Source: Verticillium longisporum
Taxonomy: Eukaryota; Ascomycota; Sordariomycetes; Glomerellales; Plectosphaerellaceae
DNA: 64,000 nucleotides
Assembly (NCBI GenBank): GCA_019188255.1
Contig: JAETXT010000010.1
Coordinates: 3,570,133-3,634,132, forward strand
Reading direction: 5' to 3'
The notes under the pieces are model-generated. The model was not told the origin of the DNA and did not search any database. It was given only the letters and a program-made list of their open reading frames with translations. The position numbers and the translations under genes were made by a program. Position 1 is the first letter of the stretch. Each line of letters starts with the position of its first letter. Below, in pieces: positions 47,260 through 57,660 of the stretch.

Positions 47260-48114
47260 TTACTCCAAAACACCCAGTTGTCTCAACCAGGCCTCGCACA
47301 GAGAGGGCCATCTTGATACGGGTACTTCAGCGCCAGTATCCAGAGCAAATCCGTGTGGCGCATCAGCAAAGACGTGAAGCTCAACGGAGCCTCCAGCCGC
47401 CTGTATGGATTGCGCCAGACGGTATGCGTTGACCACAGGAACGACGGAATCGTTGTTGGAGTAGACAATGAAGGTTGGTGGTGCCAGATTCGATAATTGC
47501 TGATCCGGGATGACAGTGTCGTAGAGCGCCTGTTTTGCGGGAGGTTCAAGAGGGGCCTTATTCGGGATGATGGTGTGTCCAACTGCGTTTGTAGAAATTG
47601 GTCCATACCCAATGATAGCAAAGTCTAGCTTGGGCACCGGCGCTCCTGCGGTAGAGACCCAAGAAGCCGGGTACTCAGCAAGCAGCGCCGAGCCAAGATG
47701 ACCGCCAGATGACAGACCACAGACTGCCAAGCCTTTTGGCGCATCGGCCCGGTCGCGAATCAAACGCAGCGCCTGTCTTGCATCATCGATTGGAGCTTGA
47801 GGCCCTGTGGCAGCCGTAGGAAAGCGATGAACAAGCACGAAAGCCTCGAAGCCGAGTGACGCAAGCCAACGGGCGACCACGACCCCCTCTTTGCCGGCCA
47901 TCAACTCAACATAACCGCCGCCACCGAGGATGAGGATGGCACGCCCGTTGGACGTCTTGGGCTTGTATCCGAATAGCCACGGTCGTGTAACACTCGAAAC
48001 AACCCCTTGGTCAATGACCCCTCCAGGCAAGTCGATCTCGAAAGCACCATCGAGGGGCTCATCGTCCCACAATGGCCATTCAGAATCGGCTGCAAAGGCT
48101 GCTGAAATGCCCAT
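47260..48114 (-). CDS. Alpha/beta hydrolase, esterase/acetyl-xylan-esterase-like
   Basis: An intronless gene of 284 aa with a complete-looking catalytic triad: nucleophile Ser in GLSSGG, Asp in YSNNDSVVPV and His in DAPHGF. The glycine-rich oxyanion region is LILGGGGYVELM. The arrangement fits small carboxylesterases that include BD-FAE and acetyl-xylan-esterase-like hydrolases. The start MGISAAFAADSEWP is not a convincing signal peptide, so it is probably cytosolic. Its 3' end lies about 155 bp from that of the convergent FAD oxidoreductase. In a cluster it could remove an acetyl or acyl group, but this is conjecture. Confidence 0.85.
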   Translation of the reverse strand: MGISAAFAADSEWPLWDDEPLDGAFEIDLPGGVIDQGVVSSVTRPWLFGYKPKTSNGRAILILGGGGYVELMAGKEGVVVARWLASLGFEAFVLVHRFPTAATGPQAPIDDARQALRLIRDRADAPKGLAVCGLSSGGHLGSALLAEYPASWVSTAGAPVPKLDFAIIGYGPISTNAVGHTIIPNKAPLEPPAKQALYDTVIPDQQLSNLAPPTFIVYSNNDSVVPVVNAYRLAQSIQAAGGSVELHVFADAPHGFALDTGAEVPVSRWPSLCEAWLRQLGVLE

Positions 48115-48944
48115 CGTTACGTTCTAGTGAATTGGTAATGGTGGTGGTGAATTGAGGTCTGCGATTTATGAGACAGGCGGCTGCTCGGTATCTCTAAATT
48201 GGGGCACGAAGCGTTTTGTTGTACCCGTTCGGTTGGTTTTCTCCCGAATACAGTGGATATCGGTGGAGGGCGCGGGGGGCAGCTTGTGGTGGCGCAAAAC
48301 AGGGAGCGGCAAGAAACGTGACCCCGCATGGCTGGTGTCGAGGATCTGGGTTGAGTCTTCCGAGTGGGACGTTTAATCGTCGCAAGCGAAAATGGGGTTT
48401 GGGACGATGATCGCGCATTCTACCCATTTCCTAGTCTAAAAACTGTCACGAATTGCAGCAGAAGCGACGTGCACCATGTGAGTTTGTGATTAGTAGTAAG
48501 TCAGGGAGAATGCTCTATACATGCCCCTCCCTCTTCTCCTGGCCTTCGATCGCCCCTCTTGAGGTAGTCTTCAATTTGGGGCAGCTGGATATCAGGATGT
48601 AGCTCTCCCGCATCCAAGCAGCCCACACAGTGTTTTACCTGGGATCTTCGAATGCTTTATAAGCATTGGCAGCGCGCCTTTGAATCTTTACATCTGAAAC
48701 CTAGCTACAGTTTAGATTATACGGAGACGAGTCAGCATTTGATACAGTAACCGAGTTATTGTCTTGAATGACAAGCTTTGTAGGCTTAGGGCACCGGATC
48801 GTACACGAAATGACCACGGAGGGTCGTAATCCAGACATGTTTCAACCCACTACCCAATATTTGACTGCGGATATCGCCTGCGGAACACCTCTTCTCTCTG
48901 CTCATTCCACGCTCTGGCCAGTGACCTGGCATGAAACCCCCTGA
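48115..48944. other. Intergenic, no gene seen
   Basis: Lies upstream of the esterase gene and at the 3' side of the Zn(II)2Cys6 gene, both on the minus strand. Only short frames are found. Confidence 0.55.
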
Positions 48945-51133
48945 TCAGAATTCATAATCAGTGCCAACACCTGCGAGAAGGAATTCCAGCTCTGAGGGCA
49001 AAGCTAGTGTATCTACGCCGCCGAACAGATCTGTCATCCCTAGTTCATTACTGGCAAAAAGGCTGCCTGAAAGTAGCTGGTCTTGATGGCTGTCACGAGC
49101 CTGCTGGTTACGTTTGACGGCTTCTTGGTAGGAAGGGCTTTGCGGCTCATATGCAGCACCATGCATGGAGGCTTCATGTTGCGGAGCACCTTCCTCACGA
49201 GGGCCAGAATCATTCTGCGGTAATGGTGACAGTTCAGAAAGAAACAGGTGAGCCGGTCCAGACCGATGGGCGGGTTCCTCAAGACGTGCTGTCGGTCTTA
49301 TAGGACGGGGTTCGAACAATGCAAGTAGACTTTGAGCATAAACCCATAGTTCTGCAGCTTCGCGTAGCGTTGAAAGTAGTGATTCAAAAGGCCGCCTGGC
49401 CTGAGCTGCGATGACAGGATTGGGGTCGTTCAAATTGATCGAAAGGTGCACCATGGCTGTAAAGAGTACGTGTATACTTGGCAGCCATAGGCCATGAAGC
49501 ATTGAACAGGTCCTGAGTGATTCAAATATTGAACTGATGTTATTGACGGCACTCCAACAGATTCCCGAGTCGCTGCCGATGTCGCTAACTTGCTGCTCGG
49601 GGTTCTTCCGGCGGTGGAGTAGTATGAGGAAATTATTGTAAGAAAGGTGCAATGTGGCAGGCCAGATGCTTGGTGAACTTGTTGAGAATCGTAGGTTCTC
49701 GGGTAATTGTAGGATGAACTCAGCCAATGCTTCATCGGCCTCCTTAGTCGCCGCGGCGCGTTCGTCAGGCGTCGAACGGAGAGCCGACCGCTGACGCATG
49801 GCTTTCGAAAAGATCACACAGAGCCGAGTATGTTGAATAGTGAAGTCCGTTTGTGCATCATTCACTCCGTCAAAATGCTGAAGCTCGAGCATTGGCACAT
49901 CGGAATCCTGCAAATTGCTGTCTAGGTTAGAGTCTGATCGGAAGAACAGCGAAGCATACTCACATAGCTTGAGGGCGCCCATAGGCCGCCGATATCACCA
50001 CATCGAACTGAAATACGATCCACCACAGCCTGATCCAGAGGCGTTTATCCGCAACGTTAAGATTGGAGGGATTGGCGTTCCGATGAATTCCTAACCCAAA
50101 GGCCGTTCGAGCAGCAACGCCAATCCAATGCCAAGAGTTGGAGACGACATCCTCTAGGTCTTCGCACTGCCAGGTCAGGAGGAGAGCGGTTTGTAAATAT
50201 GCTTCTCGATGTTTTTCGTAGCGTTTGTCAAAGATTGTTTTGGTCCGCGAGAAGAAAACAGGCCGCAACGCTTTGATATCTTCTCTGTGGGGCGCTAGTG
50301 CGTGAGCCCCAACCAGGAAGAGAGCGTTTAGCAACAGCAGAGATACTGGCTTTATGCTTGGTGTGCTTCTGTTGGTGATGCTGTAATAAGACCTTTTGAA
50401 ATCGATTTCATCTACGATGGGGAAACCCCGATTCACGTGAGTGAAGTAAGCTTCGACCAGCTCATCTGCGAGGCCCTTGTTAGGCAGCTCTAGGCTCCCT
50501 GATGGCATCGAGGGAGTCCTTGCAGGGAATGTAAGGCTTCCAAAATGCAGCACACTCTCATTCGGCCACCGAGAGCGATGCTGTAGGATGTGATTTAGGT
50601 TGGAAAACTCCGTGCCAATGAAATACAGCCGGCAGCGATGCGTAATCTCCACATTGCGAAGGTCTTCGCGATTGATGAAATCCGCCAGATTACGCGTTAC
50701 TTGCTCGGAAGCGTCATATGCACTGGCACGTCGCTCAACTAGTGACGACCCTGATGTTGGCAACTGATTTGCTGCATCGGGCCGTAGATGCGGGAGAGAC
50801 GGTGTAGCAGGCGCAGTCGCAGGATGCTGGCGCTCAAGACGTGGCTGCAGAGGTGCTAGAGTCACTCCGCCATCGGAAGGGCTCTTGGGTCGAGATTTTC
50901 TCTTCTCGAAGACTTTGCACTCCTTGATGTCATGGGCTACACAATTTGAGCAGGGCGCACCCTTCTGGAGCATGTCGCATCGAACTTTGCGGTAATGGCA
51001 CCTCTCACATGCCTTTCCATCTATGCGAGTCAGCAGGTCACATACGCGGCACCAATGTTGTCTGGAGCTTACTCGTTCGACCTGTCTTTGTGGCAATATT
51101 TGCACGTCTGCTGATACGCCCTTCCGGAGACAT
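48945..51133 (-). CDS. Zn(II)2Cys6 transcription factor with fungal-specific regulatory domain
   Basis: The three exons 51133-51073, 51020-49964 and 49917-48945 encode 696 aa. The zinc cluster is KACERCHYRKVRCDMLQKGA followed by PCSNCVAHDIKEC, with all six cysteines present, and a basic linker (EKRKSRPKS). The middle-homology region (PF04082-type) includes YFTHVNRGFPIVDEIDFKRS, NALFLVGAHALAPH and GLGIHRNANPSNLNVADKRLW, ending AYGRPQAINLQDSDVPM across intron 2. The C-terminus is Ser/Pro/Gln-rich. The proposed start MSPEGRISRR follows from a short first exon whose GTAAGC intron removes out-of-frame sequence just before the zinc cluster. It is divergent from an MFS transporter and may regulate it and nearby genes. 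Confidence 0.9.
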
Positions 51134-51632
51134 GATTTGCCTGGTCATCGTCGCGGGAGACGGATGGACTTGTCGAACTCTGGGGTTCCCAACTGGCCAG
51201 TCTCGCGTATCCAGGATCGGAAATCACAGTGGACTCGGAAGTTGTTATCTAAGCCCACTCGGAAGTTTTGCCCAATCGGCAAGCTCTATCAGCAATCCGA
51301 TTACAGCAGTTTCTCCACACAGACCTCTAGATGGCATGTGCATCCAGACTTGATGATGAATCCCAATAACGAGTCATATTACCAATGCACAGCGCCAATG
51401 CTGGAAGTTAACAGATTCCCGAAACTCGGTCGAATGCGCCAATCAATATTGCACAGCTTGGAGGAATTAGCCGCTCTGCCCTCACGAACACCATGCAAAG
51501 TGGTCGCATATCTCGGTTGTTAAGAAGTGATGCCAGCTTCTCCCAGACTTATATAACGGGTACAGCAACATGCTGAAATGATCGTAGTCACTAAGCTCCT
51601 GGGTGAACGAGAATTGCCACTCAAACCATACC
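51134..51632. promoter_or_regulatory. Divergent promoter between Zn2Cys6 regulator and MFS transporter
   Basis: About 500 bp. A TATA-like TATATAA lies near 51550, some 80 bp upstream of the transporter ATG. An inverted pair of zinc-cluster-type triplets, CCG-N5-CGG, occupies 51419-51429. Such pairs are typical Zn(II)2Cys6 binding sites, so control by the neighbouring factor is possible, though single matches to so short a motif are weak evidence. Confidence 0.4.
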
Positions 51633-53305
51633 ATGGACACCTCAAGCAGAGTGTATCTAGAGACGCGAACGCGCACATCAGAACACGATGTAGAAATAGA
51701 CGAAACTGCACAAGACTCAGATGGATCAAACAGCTACGGTATTGCATTCTCCGATCCCACAAAACTTTCATCTGTACGTATTCCGATGTTATTCCAACCG
51801 ACCGATGACTTACTTGTGATTAGACAAGAAAACTTCTGATTGTCGTTGCTGGTTTCATCTGCACATTTAACGGAAATCTGGGGTCTTCCATGCCGTCTGG
51901 GGCTCTTGATGCAATCTCCAGCCATTTTGGGGTCAACGATCGCATTCATCTGATCCTGCTTAACTCGTTGTACATGGTCGGTTATGTCCTGGGTCCTCTG
52001 GGTTTTGGACCACTCAGCGAGTACGTCGGCAGACGACCGGTCCTAATCGGTACTTACCTGGGATACATCATCTTCATGGGCGCTTGCTCTATCGCGCCGA
52101 GTTATGACGTCTTACTGGTATTCCGATTGGCTTGCGGTATAAATGCTGCTGCACCAACAGCTGTGCTTGGAGGTCTATATGCCGACATACTCGATGATCC
52201 CTCAGTCCGGGGGAACGCCATGGCCCTTTACATGTCAGTGACGACGATTGGGCCGATTGTAGGACCCACCATCTCCGGGGCCTCATCGTCAGTCTCGTGG
52301 CGTTGGCCATTCTGGATCGCAACCCTGATAGCGATAGGCGGCCTGCCGCTTGTGTTGGCTCTGCCGGAAACATACAGCCCTGTGTTATATAACAAGGCTA
52401 TTCGAAAAAGAATGAAGCAGAACGCATCAACGTTTGATATAGCTGCGGGACAACACCCTCCAGTCGTGGATGCGAGACTTCAAGCACCGGAACTCAAACC
52501 GTTGAACGCCAGGGAGATCTTCCTCCGACCGTTGACTCTCCTCGTTACTGAGCCGATTCTTTTCTTCACGTCAGTCTACCTCACTATGGGATATGCTGTG
52601 TTTTATCTCATGTTTCAAGCATATCCCCAAGTCTTCCAACGACTTTACGGGCTCAGACCAGGAATAGCTGGCCTCGCATACCTTCCAAGTAAGCCTTATC
52701 CTTCCTATACCGCGGTAGCTCTCTAACCAGCTGTGTAGTGATCCTCGGGGTTATTGGCTCACTTGCTATCTTTGCAGCTTTCACCTCATATCATGACAAG
52801 CGAACGAGGACTGGCGCGAGCTGGACGAAAAAGGAAATTTACAGAAGGCTTCCACTAGCGTGCATTGCATCGCCATTGTAAGTTACCCTACCATTCAATT
52901 GAAACATTGTGCTGATATTACCAAAGTATGGTCATCGGCCTGTTTTGGTTGGGCTGGACTGCGCGGGTATCGATTCACCCAGTGGTGCCAGCGATGAGCG
53001 GTGTCTTCTTTGTTTGTGGTTTCCAATTGCTTTTTATGGGGATGGTAAACTATTTGACAGACGTGTTTCGACAAAGTTCAGCTTCTGCACACGCTGCTGC
53101 AAGCATGATGAGATCGATTGGAGCTATTCTACTGCCGCTTTCGGCTGACAGCATGTACAACAGCTTGGGTGTCCATTGGGCGCCGTCTGTTGTTGGCTTC
53201 ATCGCATTAGCTTTGGGGGTGATATCTTTTATCTTCATCAAATTCGGAGACAGGCTTGCAGAAAACAGCCACGCGGCTGAAAGACAGAGAAGGCAAGCAT
53301 CGTAG
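51633..53305 (+). CDS. MFS drug/metabolite transporter (DHA1 type)
   Basis: Four exons (51633-51773, 51824-52688, 52739-52877, 52927-53305) encode 507 aa with about 12 membrane spans. The cytosolic N-terminus is acidic (HDVEIDETAQDSD). Drug:H+ antiporter features are present: PSGALDAISSHFGV, LGFGPLSEYVGRRPVLIGTY between helices 2 and 3, and ALYMSVTTIGPIVGPTISG as the helix 5 antiporter motif. The central loop is PETYSPVLYNKAIRKRMKQN. These place it in the DHA1 branch of the major facilitator superfamily, exporting small molecules at the plasma membrane. All intron phases agree. Being divergent from a Zn(II)2Cys6 gene suggests it serves the same pathway. Confidence 0.9.
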
Positions 53306-53444
53306 ATACATAGACATTGTACATATATAGAAATAATATAACTTCGTCTCCAATTGTCCCCACACATGAAAGTACAGTGCTGTCGCTATGTTCAGATTAA
53401 TGGGACGTTGTCTTTGCGCATAGTTCCCATGCTTTCCATCCCCC

Positions 53445-53825
53445 TCAACGATACGCCGGTTGTGGTTGCTGAATACCGCCACTGTATCCATCATTATACC
53501 CAGGCCCGTACCCTGCTTGTCCATTATTGGTGTAACCATATCCGCCGCCTTGTTGGCCGTATCCAGCCTCCGCCATTCCTGGCCCGCCAGCTGTTCGGTT
53601 ACGACCGCCCATCATGCCGCTGAGCTTGCCCATCATGCCGCCGCTATGAGTCGGAGCCCGGTGGCGAGCCTGAGCATTTCTGTTGGCGCGCTTCTTGCGG
53701 AAACAACAGCAGTAACAGCAAAGTAAAGAGAAGGCGAGCACGAGAAAACAGGCAATGGCAATGCCAATGATGGCTCCAGTCGCGAGACGTCGACCCCGGG
53801 ATCGGTTGTTTCCGTTCTGGGTCAT
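53445..53825 (-). CDS. Small single-span membrane protein, Cys-rich and Gly/Tyr-rich tail
   Basis: An intronless frame of 126 aa. A short basic N-terminus (MTQNGNNRSRGRR) precedes one membrane span (ATGAIIGIAIACFLVLAFSL), then a cysteine cluster with a basic stop (LCCYCCCFRKKRANR), and a long Gly/Tyr/Gln/Asn-rich tail ending QQPQPAYR. The Cys cluster beside the membrane is a good candidate for palmitoylation. The layout resembles Rcr-type and other small fungal adaptor proteins with one span, but I cannot assign a family. Function unknown. Confidence 0.6.
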   Translation of the reverse strand: MTQNGNNRSRGRRLATGAIIGIAIACFLVLAFSLLCCYCCCFRKKRANRNAQARHRAPTHSGGMMGKLSGMMGGRNRTAGGPGMAEAGYGQQGGGYGYTNNGQAGYGPGYNDGYSGGIQQPQPAYR

Positions 53826-54612
53826 GTCAACTAATGATACTAGTCACTCGTAGGTGAACAACTCACTGCCATATTTCAGTTTGAATTTGATTAGGAATGG
53901 ACTGATGACTGCAATTTGGGACCGTTGTGTTGTGTCGAAAGGTAGGTCAAGATGGAGATACACACTGAAACTGATTGCAGTGAAGGTGCCAACATGTCTT
54001 ATACTATCAGGCCCCCCACATGACGCATGCCATCGGCCCTGTGGTGACGCCAGCTTTGACCTACACTAATAAACATTCCCAGTTTCAGCCCTGACACAAT
54101 CGCTGAGCATAACTCCCGCTCATCGTCATGAAATGTGGCTGGCCGTGGCGCTGCAGCTCTCGTTTTGCACCAACGCGTCAGCCCAGCGTTCCCTATTGTC
54201 GATCACGGCTGATTGATTACACTGCAAGGTGCCAAAAAGCCTGGCGTGAACATGCATTCGGCATGTACTATGCGTGTGTGCTCAAGCAGCGTTGGCGGTG
54301 ATGTCATGGGCAATACCGAGTGACGACGCGCGGCCGAGTCGTGTTGATGTGGGGCCGACCCGGGTAACGGTTCTCAGGGCTCGGCGCCGAGCATGGCGAA
54401 CCGCTTGCAACTTCTCACGTTAGGCTGGGGATATGTGTAACAATCGGGAATATCATTTTTTCCCCATGACTGTTTGGTTACGCTGAAACGTTACTCGTAT
54501 GTGGGGACCTCACAGGAGTAATGTCACAAATGTTTACAGAAATAACTGAATGCTTCAAAGCTTCACCTAGCCTGCCCAGTCAAGCCAGTCCCCCTTTCCC
54601 TTTGAGGAAGGT
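53826..54612. other. Intergenic, no gene seen
   Basis: Between the small membrane protein gene and the C-terminal end of the CDH-type pseudogene. No motif recognised. Confidence 0.5.
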
Positions 54613-57135
54613 TTACCGGTGAAGCAACGCCTTCCTGCGCAAATGCGAACGGTCCAGAACCTCGTGGCGGTCTCTGAACATATGGCTGCGCTTCGTCTTA
54701 CACTTGATAGGCTCAACGCCGAGAATCTTTGACACGGCGTGCTCCGCCACAACTGTGACAGGTGCTTGCGTATTGCCAGTGGGTACCTTGGGGTGGATGC
54801 TGGCATCGACGACATACAAGTTGTCAGTTCCCCAGACGCGGGTATCAGTGTCAACGACGCTACTGCCGTCATCTTCCTCACCCATGACAGCTGTCCCGAC
54901 AAAATGAGAGCCACTGCGGAACGTCTGGGTTAGATTCTCTGCCGTGTTGTTGACCGGGAGAGCGAGTGAGCTGTCAGATTTGTTCGCATATTCAATGAGT
55001 GTAGCCATGAAAGACAATATTGCCTCACCATCGCCATCTGTGTTCATAGACGGCTGGGTTTTAATAGTGGTAGCGCCTGCGTGATTGATACTGAGCGCAC
55101 CGACCGATATTAGGCCGTGGGTGAGATAGTATCAGGAGACCCTGCGGAGTCGCCAAGCGGGTCGGCCGGGGGCTAAGGGCTAAGAGAAACGCATATATAT
55201 AGGCTGTGGAGGGCCCTCTAAGCTGCGGAGGGCCAGAATTAAGATATATTACGACCCCTTACCTATCTTCTATTGGCTGCGGACTAGGTATGGAAGACCT
55301 CTTCACTCTGCTCTATCCAACGCTCTGATGATAGACCCTCATACTCACTATGTTGTTACTAGGCGCATTGACTATGCCCTGGACGTATCGAACGATTCCG
55401 TGCGTCCTATTTACGCCTGTCCAGAAACTTAAGCGCTGCCCGGACTGCGAAAGAAGGCCACTACCTTTGTGAAGAGATCGATTGTTTTTTGACTTGGCAT
55501 CAGCCAAGCATCCTTAGGAAGTGTTTTGAGATCCGCCCTAGTGTTAAAATTGACAGTGAAAATAGGATGATCCCTCATGTTTCCGCCAACAGGGAGCGGG
55601 AGCCATTCGTTTTGTGGCGGTAGGTTGATGTTGGTTGTTCCAGAGGCGACGGTCTCAATCTGAGCTTTGGGACCAATGCCAGAGTTAAAGAGAAGGCGAG
55701 GGGTTTACAGTGCACCAGCAGCAAGGATTATCGCGCCGTCGGTCTTCAGGTGAATGACCTGGCGCATGGAGGGTGTGAGCTCGACCTCACGCCGGTAACA
55801 GGAGAGCCTTCACGAATCGCGCGAAGCACTTTGACACTGGTTTATAGGGAGAAATTGGAGAGAGCCAGAGCCAGAGGAAGGTTATCACGGACAGATCCAG
55901 CGCGAAGCCTATTTTTAATCTGGGCTTGTTAGCGGAAAGCCGTCTGAAAGATGCATTCGAAGACCTACTAGCCAAGTCGGATGCGTGAAAACGAGCTGCT
56001 TCTCTTCCGGGCTCTTGACCGCGTTAACTTCGCTTCAGCCATTGTTGGACAGGAAACCGGAAACAATGTCAAATGCCGCATCGTCGTACCGCTTGTAATC
56101 TTGGCTTGCCAGTATGGTTTCAGGGGACCGCTGGAACAATCTTTCGGTGGCAGCCTCCACACCATCTTGCCGTTGCCAACCATGCGGCCAGCTATCATCG
56201 AAGTCAGCAGCTCTTGTTTTGACGTACATCATGGCATTGACCATGGTTGAGCCGCCCAGAGCACAGCCGGCTTGCGAAGCCGCGTCTGTGCAGTACTCGC
56301 TCGTGTCTTTGGCAGTGGCGAGGTGATACGCCATACCAGGAACATCGTATTGAGTGACAAATAAATTCCAATCCATGATGGCTTTGCCGCCAGTCGAGAA
56401 ATAGGAGGGGCTTCCGCGCTCCAGAAGAAGAACGCTGTGACCTGCTTCTGCAAGACGTTGAGCAGCAACCATGTCTGCCGCCCCGGCACCGGCAACGATG
56501 TAGTCGAAGGTTATGTTCGAGATGCTCGTTGTCACGTTGGCAGGGACTCCGAGCGTTGTGCTGTTCCCAGGGTTCCCAGGAACTGTAGGCTCGGGAGCAG
56601 TGGGGGCTTCCGATGCGAGTGCGGCCCATGCGGCAAACTCGGAAGAGCGAGCCGCATCCGCGTTCACGCCCTAGAGGCTAAATCCGGCCGCGTGGTAGTT
56701 GAGTGCCGAACCGGAGCTGGAAGAATTTGTCACCGCTTGATCGCTGAGAGCGAACCCAAGCGATGGAGTGGCCGAATCAGGGGTTAACGACTGAGTGGGA
56801 TCAGAGAGGCAGCCTTCGCATAGAAAGGTATAGTTGAAAGACGGCTAGGTGATATTTGTGGCGATGGGTCTAATGTTAAAATCGTCAGTTACGACATCAG
56901 GGTTTGAATACCCAGTAGCCTTCGGCATCGATGTTATGATAGCATCATCCTCAGGCCGGGCGACGACGAGAAGCTGGCCGACCATGCTGCCGCCCAGGGA
57001 AACGGAAGTATACCCTTGAGAAATTGGCGCGGTAATCTGACTAATGAAGTCACTGGATGCCGACTTTGGAAACGCGATTCGACCCCAGCTGCTGGGGTAT
57101 CTTGGAAAGACTTTTAGCGTATGATATGACCCCGC
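54613..57135 (-). pseudogene. Cellobiose-dehydrogenase-type (cytochrome domain plus GMC oxidoreductase) pseudogene
   Basis: Decayed copy of a secreted flavocytochrome. From the 5' side: cytochrome (DOMON-like) domain with SSDFISQITAPISQGYTSVS and LGGSMVGQLLVVARPEDDAI; a linker; then the GMC flavin domain with FDYIVAGAGAADMVAAQRLA, LLLERGSPSYFSTGGKAIMD and GCALGGSTMVNAMMYVKTRA, and the C-terminal ISVGALSINHAGATTIKTQP and YVVDASIHPKVPTGNTQAPV. Intact enzymes oxidise cellobiose and pass electrons to lytic polysaccharide monooxygenases. In-frame stops include TAG at 56845-56847 and 56671-56673, TGA at 56035-56037 and TAA near 55705; all can be explained by C:G-to-T:A change (CAG to TAG, TGG to TGA, CAA to TAA). 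There is also at least one frameshift, near 55795, and a 200-bp insertion at 55130-55329. The 5' end is not determined. Confidence 0.85.
55130..55329. mobile_element. 200-bp insertion with 5-bp target-site duplication (MITE-like)
   Basis: The insertion interrupts the CDH-type pseudogene. GATAG occurs on both sides, at 55125-55129 and 55330-55334, and removing the insert with one copy restores the reading of the host gene exactly (SMRV-YLTHG on the minus strand). The ends are short inverted repeats, ATCAG...CTGAT. It contains no open frame. It could be a non-autonomous DNA transposon or a solo terminal repeat; the family is not recognised. Confidence 0.75.
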
Positions 57136-57660
57136 GCTCGCTGTAGACCAGCTCCCGTAGGAGGTAACTACCTGCGGGGCCGGTGCCGCGGAAGACGAGG
57201 ATCTTGCAAATCATCTTGAACCTGGATGAGCGAAGAGATGAAGAATATTTGTTCACAAATGGGATTTGGAGGTCTGTTCATATGCGCGTCGTAATGTTTG
57301 ATCGATCTCTGCCTCGATATATGTTTACTATCTGGATAACGCTGTCTCCCAGGTCCAGGGGAGGCTATGTGATACGACGGAAGGGGTAAGTAGCGAGCTT
57401 CGTCTCACTAATCATGAGCGAATTAATCCATAAAGGGCATATATAGCCTGCTTCAACGTCCGAAAAACAACCCAATGGCGCCTGGAAGTAGTACGCTCCG
57501 CAGCCATAAACTACAGTTTCCAGGTGCTGTAAGGATTTGCTCTCCACGATCGATAACCCTGTTGAAGAAGTTGGTAAAGTGATCCTAAAGCGTATCGTCC
57601 CCCAGGAACTATTGATCCCGCCACCTTTGGGGGTCCGTGAAAGTCAAGGGATGAACCAAG
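57136..57660. other. Decayed non-coding stretch
   Basis: I see no gene here. The sequence is AT-richer than the core and may be part of the relics on either side. Confidence 0.4.
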
